From assembly GCA_038496445.1 (NCBI GenBank), contig JALMLS010000092.1, positions 1 through 64,000 of the forward strand: a stretch of DNA of 64,000 nucleotides, read 5' to 3'. The notes under the pieces are model-generated. The model did no database searches and was not told the origin of the DNA. It was given only the letters and a program-made list of their open reading frames with translations. A program made the position numbers and the translations under genes. Shown here one piece after another: positions 47,519-59,474 of this stretch. The DNA comes from Trichosphaerium sp. ATCC 40318. Taxonomy: Eukaryota > Discosea > Flabellinia > Trichosidae. Positions within the stretch are counted from its first letter, which is position 1. Every line of letters begins with the position of its first letter.

Positions 47519-50289
47519 TTAAACCTGATTGTGAAATGTTTCAGCCTTAAGCAGGTTTAAGTTCACCTTTCCGAAAGTTGTTTCTTTTTTTTTTTTTGAG
47601 TCAGCGCTCTTTCGTAGGAATGAATAGTTATAGGCTACTAATTGTTGTGAAATAAAGTACTGAACAGTTGTCTCAGTTGGCACCATAATTAGTGATGGCA
47701 TTGTTTTCAACACAACTGTTTTTGACATCTGATTTATATTTATTTATTTATGCACTGCTGTACCTTTGCATTAGCATTGCGCTGTGATCGATAGTTCCTG
47801 AATGGTAACACTGCAACTCTTAATCGTTTGATTGAAAATACAAGTACTATAGCTACGATAGCAAGTACTACAACAGCAGCAACAATGCCAATGATGATAA
47901 ACAGCATACTCTTTGAGTCACACTTTGATTTGTTAACATTAAAAGTAGCTGCAAATGTCCCTGAAAAAAATCGTCAGAACAATACAAGTGGTATGTGTGA
48001 TTGTGTAGCACATACCCATATTTCGAGTTTGATTTGCAGTGACTTCTTCACATTCATTATTTTCTGTTTGAGCTGTAATACTTGAAAATGAGCCACTCAC
48101 ACAATCATTTGTGACATTGTATGTGAACAATGTACGACTATTTCCTGTGTTGACAGCATTATCGACCTTGATAATGGCATTTCCATCCAAGAGCACACAG
48201 CCTAAAATATGATATTAGAAGATATCTTGATGGTTTAGCATCAACGTACTTGTTGCGTGAACAACGGCATTGTCAAATACGATTGTGCTTGTAGGCAGCA
48301 TAGTTAGATTATAAAATTGTACTTGACCTTCAAACACCACTGTCTCTCCAACATCTATAACAAGAGTCTCTCCTGTCGGTTGCGTCCATACACCTGTAGC
48401 TGTATTGCATGTAAATCTAGGTGTAGGTGCATTACCAATACAAGTTTGTGTGCTTGTAGATGTTGGTTGCAATGGAAGTGTAGGTGCGAAAGTTGCAGTT
48501 TTGTTTGGACTTATTGGAAATGATGTAGGGCTTGTTGGAGATAATGGAGGTATGGACGTTGGCGCTGTAGTAGGTACATACGTTGGAGCTATGGTGGGTA
48601 TGATATCGGTTCCATTTCTCTATATAAGTTAGTACATAGGAGAGGAAGAAAAAGGTAAAGTACAAATTGATATGCTCCAACATCAATGGCACTAGCGTTT
48701 CTTATTCTACCACCTAATCATTTGTTATGAGTAATCAAAACTTGTCACTGATTGCATACGTAAATCATACCGAGGGACATCAGTATCAGCCCCTATAAAA
48801 CAAATCAGTACATAGTATTAAAACGATATTTACCTTGAAACAAAAAGACAGGTTGAGATGTATTTGTCAAGTCATAGTTGCCAAAAGTCATGTTGGCAAA
48901 AACATCGACATTATTTAGAAACAAGAATGAAGGTTGAATAGTAGACTTATTAATACTCTCATACTCAGAAGCATTCTTGACCAGTAGAATATTCTTCCAT
49001 GTGTCTATTGTTGATGTAGTGACCAAATCAACAATACCTAATCCAACAGTGACTGACTCTAATGTGGATTCACAGCCCTCTACTACTGTTACAAAGGTTA
49101 GCGCTTCTTTGATTAACAAAAAAGGAGTTGACGGGTGGTACTTGTTAGTGCGTTAGTCACTACACTGTTGTATACTTCCAGTCCATCATTGGAGTAACAT
49201 CTGAATTGCCGTCAGGTTCCCAAATAAGTAGCAAAGATTACCTGAAGACAGTTTCTTTAGTGGCGTTGGTAGCTTTGAAAAGAGACCTATCTTTAATCGA
49301 CTTGTTAGTAATCAAAGTATTTAAAAGCAAAAAACCAGTGTACCTATTGTTACATTCGCTTGTAGTAGACCAAAGACAACTAAAGAAAGCACTTTGTAAA
49401 TATTACCAATAGAAAAATGGTTCTAAGCTTACTTCGACCTTCACCATTTATGCTTAAAGATGTAGCAAAAACTGAGCTTTGTTGCACAAAGAATACTGAG
49501 TCCTAAGAGAAGAGTGAGGTGTACTACAAGTAACAACTGTACATACTGCATAAGACAATGCACCACCTTCATTGATTGATACTGTAGACGCAAAAACATA
49601 AATGCTTGTTCGATTGTGTGGAGGACTTACATCTGTCACTTTCATTTGGTTGAGGGATACTGTAGCTATTGTTTTCAACAATGTTAGTTGATTCAAATTG
49701 CGATTCAAAGGAAAGACGCACATGCAGTAATTCTGAAAGGTATCTCGCTTGAGCCGTTTGCTGCAAGCCGAAATGAGTCAAACACAATACCCGTGCACTC
49801 AGTTATTTCAATGGACTCATACATCCCTCCATTGACAGTAATATTGTCACAATTTAAAATTATGAGATCCAACGCGCTACCCTACAACTTGGTTTAGAAA
49901 AACAACAAAAAAGTGTTCTAACAAATAAGCACGTGACTCTTTTTCGCACTTTTTTCTAGTGCTGGGCTACGTACTTTTACGTTTAATATTATATCATCTA
50001 CTGTGTTTAAAGTGATGTTAATGCTGCTTGTGACATTTATACAGTCAACAGTAGCATTTTCCTAAAGTCGTAAAGTTACTATTTTTAATACTAAAAGAAT
50101 AGTAGCCTTTTTGGGCTTGGTTTTTGCTTTCGTTTGGCATACCAGTGCAACTGTTATGTTGCTAAACTCCACTGAAGGTACTTTTACACAAACTCCGACA
50201 GAATAGTTCACAAATATCGTCAAAGTAATCAATACGCATGGAAATACAGCGCTTAAGAGCGTCCAAGGTAGTTTAGGTTGTTTTGCCAT
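47519..50289 (-). CDS. Single-pass surface protein, paralogue A
   Basis: Starts MAKQPKLPWTLLSAVFPC (ATG at 50289) with a hydrophobic N-terminal signal or anchor (LLSAVFPCVLITLTIFVNYS). Many short beta-rich exons follow with Asn glycosylation sites (SNIT, YNLT, NKST), such as CESTLESVTVGLGIVDLVT, PSFLFLNNVDVFANMTFGNY and GETVVFEGQVQFYNLTMLP. The repeating short-strand pattern recalls parallel beta-helix adhesins. Near the end a transmembrane helix (SMLFIIIGIVAAVVVLAIVA, continuing IVLVFSIKR) is followed by a basic cytoplasmic tail. The tail either stops at 47740 or splices on to a second exon ending at 47519 (HNQV). Paralogous to 52885-55501. I do not recognise the family. Confidence 0.65.
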
Positions 50290-50627
50290 CAATTTATATC
50301 AAAACCGCTTAAACTGAGTTTTGTAGTTGCAATGTCACTATACGGAAGTTTTGAGTGCGTATTGTTCTGTTTTTGAGCGTTAATCTAAGTCCTAATCAGT
50401 CAGTTTCCGACTTTCAACATGGAACATTGTTGGGTCAAAGAGCAACTCTATGTATGCTTGTATCTTATACTATAAACTGTGCAGATGGCATTGTAGAGAT
50501 TCTAGTGCCTCAAAATTACTTTAATTTCACAGATTGCCTTTCGGCGCACCATCAGAGGATGGTTTTAGGTAAGTACTAGAATGCGTCTCTATCAACACAA
50601 CCATAATAAAGTTCAAACACATTTATC
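50290..50627. other. Spacer upstream of surface protein A
   Basis: The first 60 or so bases match the sequence upstream of paralogue B (55502-55560), so the duplication includes the promoter-proximal region. The rest contains a plus-strand open frame lacking ATG (about 50355-50579); I do not call it a gene. Confidence 0.4.
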
Positions 50628-51158
50628 GGGGCAGCATCGCTTTTGAGACAGTTTCAGAAATTCCGAAATTGTTGAAAAAGTTTGTTTTGAAAAAAATTGC
50701 TTTGACTGTCGGTACTTTTCCTCCGCACAGCACCAACGAATCGCAAAATGGTTTTTAAACCTATAAGTATAGGATTTGACACGAAATAACATTATTTTGT
50801 TTTAGCGTTAAGCCTGATTTTTCGGGAGTGGTTGTGAGCATAGGTAGCCTTGTGCAACTATGCAAGCTATAACATTAGTATACCCTTATGGAGTACTTCA
50901 AATGAGCATAAAAGCAGAAAGTCACGTGCGTGCTACAAATCAGAGTGGCCTTTTAAAAAGTAGGCTTAGCGCTAAAATAAAATAGTGTTATTTCAAGTCA
51001 AATCCTATAGAATACTAGTTAAATGTTCATAATAACAATTTTTGGTTAAGACGGTTCTGAGGTGAGTAAAAACGTCTCAAAGATTCTCGAAATGCCGTAA
51101 ATATCAAAAATCAAAAATGTCGTAATTTTCGAAACTGTCTCAAAAGCGATGCTGCCCC
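50628..51158. mobile_element. 531-bp palindromic MITE
   Basis: Terminal inverted repeats of about 30 bases or more: the left end begins GGGGCAGCATCGCTTTTGAG and the right end is its reverse complement, finishing CGATGCTGCCCC. Both sides are flanked by ATC (50625-50627 and 51159-51161), consistent with a 3-base target duplication. A second inverted pair lies inside (about 50762-50812 and 50965-51012, around AAATCCTATAG and its complement), so most of the element can fold back. No protein is encoded. GGG-type ends plus a 3-base duplication resemble PIF/Harbinger-derived MITEs. Confidence 0.8.
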
Positions 51159-51211
51159 ATCAACGATGATTTTATTCATACATTCTTACATTCAACAGTA
51201 CGTTATTTCGA

Positions 51212-51607
51212 CTAATACCCGTATGTAACTGAAACAGCACAATCTACAGGATTAGTACTTCTACATATCTGGTGTGTATAAGAGCCTCCAAATGATTGGT
51301 CATAACGTCTTTGTTTACGCCAAACTTTCCATTGAGATCTGTCAACAAAGCTGAAGGAACGAAGTCTTCCTGACCACTCATACCTACGAGGTAAATACAC
51401 TTGCAAATATTTACGCTCTGTTGTGCGCATTCTTTGTGTATAAATGCACTCAGTATCATAAGTATCACTGTAAGCCTCTACTCCAGCAAATGCTTTTCCT
51501 TTGTATGTTTTTGCACATACAGCAACTACTCTGTCTGTTCTATCACGGTATGCTGCAATTACAGTCAAAGAAACAACAAGAAGAATTGCGTAGAGAGATG
51601 TTGCCAT
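51212..51607 (-). CDS. Small secreted protein, unknown
   Basis: An uninterrupted 131-residue frame. It starts MATSLYAILLVVSLTVIAAY, a clean signal peptide with likely cleavage after VIAA. The mature part is rich in Tyr and Arg (ERKYLQVYLPRRYEWSGR, SQWKVWRKQRRYDQSFGG) and has four Cys (VCAKTY, TECIY, HQICRS, VDCAVS), enough for two disulfides. It ends VTYGY. No family recognised. It lies between the two surface-protein paralogues and next to the 531-bp MITE. Confidence 0.6.
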   Translation of the reverse strand: MATSLYAILLVVSLTVIAAYRDRTDRVVAVCAKTYKGKAFAGVEAYSDTYDTECIYTQRMRTTERKYLQVYLPRRYEWSGRLRSFSFVDRSQWKVWRKQRRYDQSFGGSYTHQICRSTNPVDCAVSVTYGY

Positions 51608-52435
51608 GCTTGTTTATGGTTTACTGATATGGTAAATAAAAGTACATTTTTGTTCTTCATTTGCCAAATTAGGAACACTGTTGTTAAGCTTCCATTAGTT
51701 GAATAGTTACATAATGTAAAGAGAATGCACAATAAGGTTTACGGTTCTATTGTGTGGACGTTATCCCAAGTGATATCGAACAAAGGGTGGTCTTAGCCTT
51801 GCTTCAACACTGCCAAAAAACACTAATTCCGTACGGACCCACGTTTTTCGAAAGAAAAAATTCGAAAAAATAGAATTCGATACAAAAACCGAATGCCTAT
51901 ACCCACCAATGGATCACTATATGTGAGCGAAGGTCGGGTTCTAGTTCCGAGCACAGCGAGGACCCGACCGTAAGTGAATCAGGCGCTTTCTAGTTTAGTG
52001 GACTGCCCTAGCTATGCATCTTTCTACGAATTCTATTTTTTCGAATTTTTGTTTTCGGAAAATTCGGAAAAAACTATGGCCCCATTCCGTATCTTTCAAA
52101 TTTCCTAGCAAATCACGCACATAGGAGGAATATGAATCTTGTTACAGTAAACCGCTTCCCAAAACTTAGGGTTCTCTTCTGCACGCAACAATTTTTTTGG
52201 GTTTTCAACACTAATTGACACGATCAACGTAACATAAAATACTAAGTCACATTTTCAAAAGAGCTACCAGAAGGTATTTGTTTTCTCTTAGAACGTAGTT
52301 GATCGTACGGATATGCATTAAAAGAACGCTATTGCACAAGTAATCATACAACAGAATAGTATCTACTTTAGAAACCAACTATTCATGTGACAAGTCAATA
52401 AAAATGAACAAAAAAAATCAAGTTTGTACAAGAAA
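51608..52435. other. Intergenic region with palindromic element, no gene seen
   Basis: AT-rich spacer. Its middle (about 51838-52080) is an imperfect palindrome described separately; the remainder shows no coding signal. Confidence 0.45.
51838..52080. repeat. Imperfect palindrome with strong central hairpin
   Basis: The outer arms pair: AAAAATTCGAAAAAATAGAA on the left with its near reverse complement TTCTATTTTTTCGAATTTTT on the right (about 52029-52048). Near the centre GGTCGGGTTC (from about 51932) pairs with GAGGACCCGACC around an 18-base loop. It may be a third MITE type; no second copy is seen here. Confidence 0.55.
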
Positions 52436-52806
52436 TCATTGATCATCTTGTACTGTGCGGTCGTTGTACATAGCACGTATCTCAAGCTCATAAACGGGCA
52501 ACGCCTGGTTGGGAGAGTATAAGAACCATTCCATGTATCGAGGGGAGCTGTTACTATCGTATCCAGGAGTAGGTTGCAGTCCAGGTGTTTTCTAAGTAAA
52601 AAATCAAACAATGATCACTTGCTTTGGTTTACATACTTTGTTGACAAGGTTGGTTTTGCCTGGAAGTACGCGAAACATGAGCACTGTAACAGTGTATCCT
52701 GATCTCATAGGCGGTGAGTAATCCATTTGGGCGAGAGTATTTAAGACAGTAGTCCACATATTGTGATACATAGATTCCCTTTGTACTGTCACCAAACCAT
52801 CCTGTT
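52436..52806 (-). CDS. Two orphan exons of unknown protein
   Basis: After an AAACAG acceptor near 52806 one frame reads LVTVQRESMYHNMWTTVL, LAQMDYSPPMRSGYTV and TVLMFRVLPGKTNLVNK. A GTATGT..ACTTAG intron follows, and the next exon reads KTPGLQPTPGYDSNSSPR, MEWFLYSPNQALPVYELEIR and a stop after TVQDDQ at about 52436. Composition and the clean intron suggest real coding. No start codon is present in this frame, so these may be the distal exons of surface protein B, or the remnant of another gene. A second frame is also open over the first exon. Confidence 0.4.
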
Positions 52807-52884
52807 TTTAACAGTTATTAGTCAAAAAGTAAGTACTTCCACTTCCACGCACCACTGTCAGTCGCAGTAGTACTGTTGTTTTCA

Positions 52885-55501
52885 CTATGACCAATAGGAA
52901 GTAGCTAAGGGTTTTGACATGCAGTTCAATGAAGGTGTTTTCTGATTTATATTTATTGTTTTAGGCACTGCTGTACCCTTGCATTAGCATTGCGCTGTGA
53001 TCGATAGTTCCTGAAAGGTAACACTGCAACTCTTAATCGTTTGATTGAAAATACAAGTACTATAGCTACAATAGCAAGTACTACAACAGCAGCAACAATG
53101 CCAATGATGATAAACAGCATACTCTTTGAGTCACACTTTGATTTGTTAACATTAAAAGTAGCTGCAAATGTCCCTGAAAGAAAGAGTCAGAACAATAAAC
53201 ATTGATGAGTTTTAGCATACCCATGTTTTGAGTTTGATTTGCAGTTACTTCTTCACATTCATCATTTTCTGTTTGAGCTGTAATACTTGAAAACGAACCG
53301 CTCACACAATCATTTGTGACATTGTATGTGAACAATGTACGACTATTTCCTGTATTGACAGCATTATCAATCTTGATAATTGCATTCCCGTCCAAGAGTA
53401 CACAGTCTGAAATATGATATTAGAAGATATCTTGATGGTTGCATCAACGTACTTGTTGCGTGAACAATGGCATTGTCAAATACGATAGTGCTTGTAGGCA
53501 GCATGGTTAGATTATAAAATTGTACTTGACCTTCAAACACCACTGTCTCTCCAACATCTATAACAAGAGTCTCTCCTGTCGGTTGTGTCCATACACCTGT
53601 AGCTGTATTGCATGTAAATATAGGTGTAGGTGCACTACCAATACAAGCTTGTGCGCTTGTAGATGTTGGTTGCAATGGAAGTGTAGGTGCGAAAGTTGCA
53701 GTTTTGTTTGGACTTATTGGAAATGATGTAGGGCTTGTTGGAGATAATGGAGGTATGGATGTTGGGGTTGTGGTAGGTACATACGTTGGAGCTATGGTGG
53801 GAATGAAACCGGTTCCAGTTCTCTATATAAGTTAGTACATAGGAGGGGAAGAAAAATCTAAAGTACAAATTGATATGCTCCAACATCAATAACACTGCTG
53901 TTTCTTATTCTACCACCTAACCATTTCTTATGAGTAATCAAAACTTGTCACTGATTGCATACGTAAATCATACCGAGGGACATCAGTATCGGCTCCTATG
54001 AATAAATGAGCATATGTCTCGGTGTATCAATATTTACCTTGAAACAAAAAGACAGGTTGAGATGTATTTGTCAAGTCATAGTTGCCAAAAGTCATGTTGG
54101 CAAAAACATCGACATTATTTAGAAACAAGAATGAAGGTTGAATAGTAGACTTATTAATACTCTCATACTCAGAAGCATTCTTGACCAGTAGAATATTCTT
54201 CCATGTGTCTATTGTTGATGTAGTGACCAAATCACGAATACCTAATCCAACAGTGACTGACTCTAATGTGGATTCACAGCCCTCTACTACTATTGAAAGT
54301 GTTAGATTTTTGTATTTCAAAAAAAACTGTGTCAACAATGTACTTGTGAGAGTGTCAGTGAGTACACTGTTGTATACTTCCACACTTTCATTTGACGAAC
54401 ACCTAACTATATCAGTGACCCAATGGCAATAAAAATTACCTGAATATAGAGAACGTGGTGGTATTGGAGCCTCTACAAATAGCCTTATCTTGACTCAATA
54501 TGTAAGTAATCAATAATACTCAGAAAAAAAAACAAAGTGAGCGTACCCAGTGTTACGTTTGATTCTTCTAAAGTAAAGAGAGCTAAAAAGTACATAAATA
54601 TTCTATCAAAAACAATAAAAGTTTACATTTGCCATCACTTATGATATTATACGAAGTAAAATGAATGGAACTGGTTTTCACATAGAATGTCACCTCCTCA
54701 AAAGTAAAGTAAATTTTTACAGAACAATATACTAAAACAACGTACTGCATCAGACTGCGTCTCTCCCTCGGTGATTGAGACTGAAGAATCAGCAATATGC
54801 ATAGTTGTTCGATTATCTGGTATAGCGTTCACATCTATTAATTTCAGTCTCGAAAGTGATGCTGTCGCTATTTTTCTAATAGTTAGTTGATGTAATACTT
54901 AACCCTTTGAAATAACGCACATTTAAACACTCTGAAAGGCACGTGACTTGACCAGTTTGACGAAATCGTAAATGCACTAAACACAACATCCTGGCACCCG
55001 TTTAATTCAACATACTCGTACTTCCCTCCATTGACGGTAATGTTTTGACTGTTTCGAATATCTAGATTGGACAGAGTGGTCTAGAATGAGTTAAGAAAAA
55101 AGAAGACCAATAGGACATTTTTTTTCTCATTTTCTTTTTTGTGCATTGTTGTACTATCTGAAAAAAACCGTTTGGACTACTTCATACTTTTACGTTTAGG
55201 ACTATATCATTCACTGTGTTTAAAGTGATGTTAATGGTGCTTGTGACATTTATACAGTAAACAGTAGCATTTTCCTAAAGTCGTAAAGTTACTATTTTTA
55301 ATACTAAAAGAGAATAGCCTTTTTGGGCTTGGTTTTTGCTTTCGTTTGGCATACCAGTGCAACTGTTATGTTGCTAAACTCCACTGAAGGTACTTTTACA
55401 CAAACTCCGACAGAATAGTTCACAAATAGCGTCAAAGTAATCAATGCGCATGGAAATACAGCGCTTAATAGCGTCCAAGCTAGTTTAGGTTGTTTTGCCA
55501 T
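52885..55501 (-). CDS. Single-pass surface protein, paralogue B
   Basis: Starts MAKQPKLAWTLLSAVFPC and follows paralogue A exon by exon: CESTLESVTVGLGIRDLVT, PSFLFLNNVDVFANMTFGNY, GETVVFEGQVQFYNLTMLP, SRTLFTYNVTNDCVSGSF and the same transmembrane helix (SMLFIIIGIVAAVVVLAIVA). Several exons are almost unchanged, while the 54450-55000 region has diverged more. The cytoplasmic tail after the intron differs from A (KTPSLNCMSKPLATSYWS, stop at 52885). Asn glycosylation sites are conserved. Recent tandem duplication, possibly with gene conversion. Confidence 0.65.
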
Positions 55502-55589
55502 CAATTTATATCAAAAACCGCTTAAACTGAGTTTTGTAGTTGCAATGTCACTGTCGGTGTGTATTGTTCTGTTATTGAGCAGTTAATTC

Positions 55590-55862
55590 TCAGCGCGTTT
55601 TGTAAGTGACTTGATGTTGACCCAATGCAGTATTCTTTGAATTGGTCGATTGGCTATTACAAAAGTGTTGAGTGCCCGCCATAAGCTTGCGCAGGTGGAC
55701 ACTAAGATACCAGCACACGACATCATCCAGGATTAATGCAACTTCACTGTCTGGATTATACGCAGGAAAGTCTACATTCCGCTTGCCTGTGGTAGGTCGT
55801 CGACATGCCTTGTAGCCTGGCGTTAGCTCTTTACTCACGGCACCTTTTGGTTTGCGGAACAC
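55590..55862 (-). CDS. Hypothetical ORF
   Basis: An open frame of about 90 codons without an ATG at its start, reading VSKELTPGYKACRRPTTGKR, VDFPAYNPDSEVALILDDVV and ending TYKTR. It may be an exon or a remnant. No family resemblance. Composition is protein-like but support is weak. Confidence 0.25.
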   Translation of the reverse strand: MFRKPKGAVSKELTPGYKACRRPTTGKRNVDFPAYNPDSEVALILDDVVCWYLSVHLRKLMAGTQHFCNSQSTNSKNTALGQHQVTYKTR

Positions 55863-55948
55863 TCAATTTTGGCAGATTCCAGTTTTTGTTATCTGTTGAC
55901 CCACATGGACAATCACAATAACTGTTATAAACCGACCAACGCTTTGAT

Positions 55949-57015
55949 ATGACCACAGTATCCATAAAAGATGTACAAAATACTCTAAGGTAAAAAAATC
56001 AGCTATCTACAACCTTAAAACTTATCAAAAGCGTACTAGTACTCCTGAAAACCTTTTAGAATTGCCCACAGAGGTTCTAGCAACCATACTGAAGCATACA
56101 ACTACCGCTCGCTATGCAGCAGCTCAAAGCTGCCGTATGCTAGCTTCTATCATTCACGACATAACGGGATACTCAATGGCAATGATAAATACCTTATCTC
56201 AGGCCGAAGCACTTTCAAAACACGTGGGCGTTGTAAGACATACAAAAATCATCATGAGATGCCGTTTACCTGATGATTTCATGAGGCACCTTTCGAATGT
56301 TGGGACTATATTCTTTTCTCCAGATTCAGTGACAGACAGTGGCCTTAAACAACTCAAAAATGTGAATTCGATAGTACTAACTAAGAACCCGATATCAGAC
56401 GAAGGCATCAAAGTACTTCCTGGCGCTCATTTAATTTACCTTTCCCATACTTTAGTAACGGATGTTGGTGTAAAAGCACTTGCAGGTGTTCATACAATTG
56501 ACATTTCTCATACTTCGGTGACTGATGAAGGCGTCAAAGCTCTTGCTGGCGCTTATTCAGTGGATCTGTCTTATACTTCAGTGACAGATGAAGGCATCAT
56601 TGCGCTAGCTGGTGTTAGCATTATTCATCTTAAAGGTACAGCTGTAACAGACAAAGGTTTAAAGGCTCTGTCTGGTGTATCGGGTATTGACCTAGGGTGT
56701 TGTGACGGAATATCAGATGAGGGTATTAAGGCACTCGCTGGAGTTCATGTAATTTACCTTCATGATACCTCAGTGACAGACGAAGGCGTCGTGGCCCTTT
56801 CTGGAGTTAAAACAATCAATCTTGCTGCTACTTCAGTATCTGACAGAGGTATAAAAGCACTTGCTGGAGTTTTCATGATTGATCTTACTGGATGCCGGAA
56901 TGTAACGGATGAAGGCATAAAACCTCTTTGTGGTGTTAAATACATTCACCTTAGTGGTACTTTAGTTACAGGTGAATGTGCCAACATCTTGAAAGGTGCC
57001 TACATCGTTAGATAA
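55949..57015 (+). CDS. F-box protein with leucine-rich repeats
   Basis: A first exon (MTTVSIKDVQNTLS) is spliced by GTAAAA..ACTAG to a single long exon. That begins TPENLLELPTEVLATILKHT, continues ARYAAAQSCRMLASIIHD and forms an F-box-like helix set. Some nine repeats of about 24 residues follow with the motif (S/T)VTDEGVKALAGVHxIDIS, a cysteine-containing-type LRR as in FBXL proteins. It ends LVTGECANILKGAYIVR at 57015. By family knowledge, the F-box would dock to SKP1 of an SCF ubiquitin ligase and the LRRs bind the substrate. The repeats are remarkably uniform. Confidence 0.75.
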
Positions 57016-57223
57016 ATAAAGTAAAAACTATGTGCTTGCTTTTTCTTTTCTTCTACTCCAATGAGGCAACAGGCGTCATGTACTACGTCCAATTGTATGA
57101 CGAAAAAAGTGTTTGTAGATTCAACCTTTTTCATTGCGTGAAAGTCTCAATTGAGCACGTGAGAGGAAAATAATTGACTCTTCATTTCGCCAAAAAAACC
57201 AGATTAGAACAAAACGGCACGAG

Positions 57224-59474
57224 ATGGAGTTGCGCGCAGGTATTATTTTCCTACATACTTACGCTCTCCGTAACTAAATTACTAGTGATTATTGTTATTC
57301 TAGCAAATCTGTTATTAGCTTTTGGATCTAGTGTGACAGTTCAAATTAGTGATACAGTAGTGTCAAAGCCAATAGCACCTAATTTCGCCGGATTTTCAAT
57401 TGAGGTCAGTAAAAAATGAACTGAGAATAGTTAAACGACTTTTTTGCTTTGTCACGTGATATTTTCACACGTGTGACGGATGAAAAGATGACTCATTACT
57501 AATAGGTCAGTGGGGCTATGGGAATGGTAGGACAACATCCAGCACCACCAAAGCCAGCATTTGTTCAACTCGTTAAGAACTTGTGTGTCACCCCTGACCA
57601 ACCAGGAACGATATTACGGTATGTTGATAGTAGTATAAGATACAGGTTACATACTCGTTGCGAAATTAACAAGATTGCAGTATTGGTGGAGATTCAGCTG
57701 ATGTTTCTTGGTAAAACAGCAAATCACTAGTGCACTTTATTTAATACATGTTTTTTCGTTAGGTGGAATCCTGATCACTTACCTCGTCCTCCCTTCATAA
57801 AATATGATATCACAGAACACGACTTGATATCTGTCGATAACTGTGTACGCCAATTTAATGGCTCTTGGATCCCGGGAGTTATTTTCAGACCAGTACGAGT
57901 CCCTATCCTATTGCGCTTTTTTGTAATTCTTTCTGTTCAGGGAAACAATGCTACATGGGCTTTCAATCATGTAAATGCTATTGCCAAGTACACTGGTTGG
58001 AGTCATGTCAATGCTATAGAAATTGGTAATGAAGTAGATCGGTTTGTTGCGGCAGGAATACGGTAATTCTTTATACTAGTTTTACCAATAACGTATTGAC
58101 ACTTTGAAAGACCATCAAATTGGACGTATGATGACTACCTTAAAGAGTTTAAATTCTTTGCAGAGTCAATATATAGTACAACAACAATACCTAAGAAGAA
58201 AATCCAAGGTGCTACTTATGCAGGTGGAGAGGAGGCGTTCGAAAAAGGTTTGCGTTTTCTAGCAAGTGCTTTTTCTGATATTTTCCCTGACGTCAGGTTT
58301 GCCTTCATACATGGCTTCAAATTTAGATTTTTTGAAAACTGTATCGTATCATAGGTACGCTGAAAACAAGTGCACTGGCCATCCGACGATTGATATACTA
58401 ATGGAAGACCACTCAACAATACATTTGGTGCGTTAGGACTTTTCATATATTTTCCATAAATGTACAAATCCCGAGACCTCTTTTATAACCTCTAGCCTCA
58501 ATTCTGTTTTTTAAATCACATCGCAAGCTCATCAATGTTAGGCAGAGTCAATGGAAAAGTACATTCAAGCCGCAGATAAACTTGGACTAAAGTACTTTAT
58601 TGGCGAGTCGAATTCAGTTGCTTGTGGTGGAATGAAAAATGTCAGGTTCGTACTCCTCCAACTGGCATGTGTTTACTAAAATAAAACGTAGTGATGTCCT
58701 AGCAGCCTCTCTTTGGGCAACAGATTTCATGTTCAACTTAGTAAAAGTACTGTCAAAAAAATTAAATTTTACAAAAAGTAGTTTCTTTCTGACAATAATT
58801 TTGAGGTTGGTGCAGCAGGTATAAATTTTCATGGTGGTCCTCATGGTATATACGGTGCTATTAATTTTGATTATACCGATATAAATAAACCAGATGTTCG
58901 TCCTTTATACTATGGTACCACAACTTGCTTTTTTTTTTTTTCAATCGAAAGTAACTAAACAAAAAAAAAGCAATGTGGCTTTTTGCGACAACAACAAGTC
59001 ATCACTCGGTATTATTGGATGCTTCAGTGCAATCTGATGATAGTTTGATTAAAACATGGGTTGTGAATAATCAAGATCGGTACATAGTCGTCATCATACA
59101 CAAGAACTACAAAGGTACATTTTGAACAACTTTCCGAAAGCAACTTATGGACGTATTTTGTAGGATCAACTGCTTCTGTATCTGTATCCGCTCCTGGGAA
59201 AACAGCCCCCAAAGCTACCTTAAAAGTATTAGAAGGGAAAGAGGGCATTCTTTCTCACTACGGTATCACCTACGCTGGTACATGATGTCACTTTTAATCA
59301 AAAACAGAAATCTGCTAATTACTCTTCTGCTTCTTAGGACAAACTTTTGATGGCACTACAGATGGTCTCCCTATTGGTACCATATCTCCTCTTTATATTG
59401 AGCAAAAATCTGGACTCTTTGAGTTCAGTGTAAAGCCGGCTACTATCGCAGTGCTAGAAGTCACCAAAATGTAG
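57224..59474 (+). CDS. GH79 beta-glucuronidase/heparanase-like glycosidase
   Basis: A retaining glycosidase of the GH79 type, likely secreted or lysosomal. Exons: MELRA joined to ANLLLAFGSSVTVQISDT (short signal-like start; the upstream hydrophobic reading is an alternative), IAPNFAGFSIE, PAFVQLVKNLCVTPDQPG, GGDSADVSWWNPDHLP, then TWAFNHVNAIAKYTGWS. The acid/base Glu is in IEIGNEVDRF and the nucleophile Glu in YFIGESNSVACGG. Further blocks are SYHRY..NKCTGHPTIDIL, SLWATDFMF and GINFHGGPHG. The C-terminal beta domain is seen in ATLKVLEGKEG, FDGTTDGLPIGTISPLYI and FSVKPATIAVLEVTKM. About eight introns, one falling just before the nucleophile region. Confidence 0.85.

Noticed and set aside
57174-57419. 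Upstream reading of GH79 with a long hydrophobic leader
   Set aside because: It starts at TTG and reads through a good GTATTA..TCTAG intron; kept only as an alternative to the ATG at 57224.
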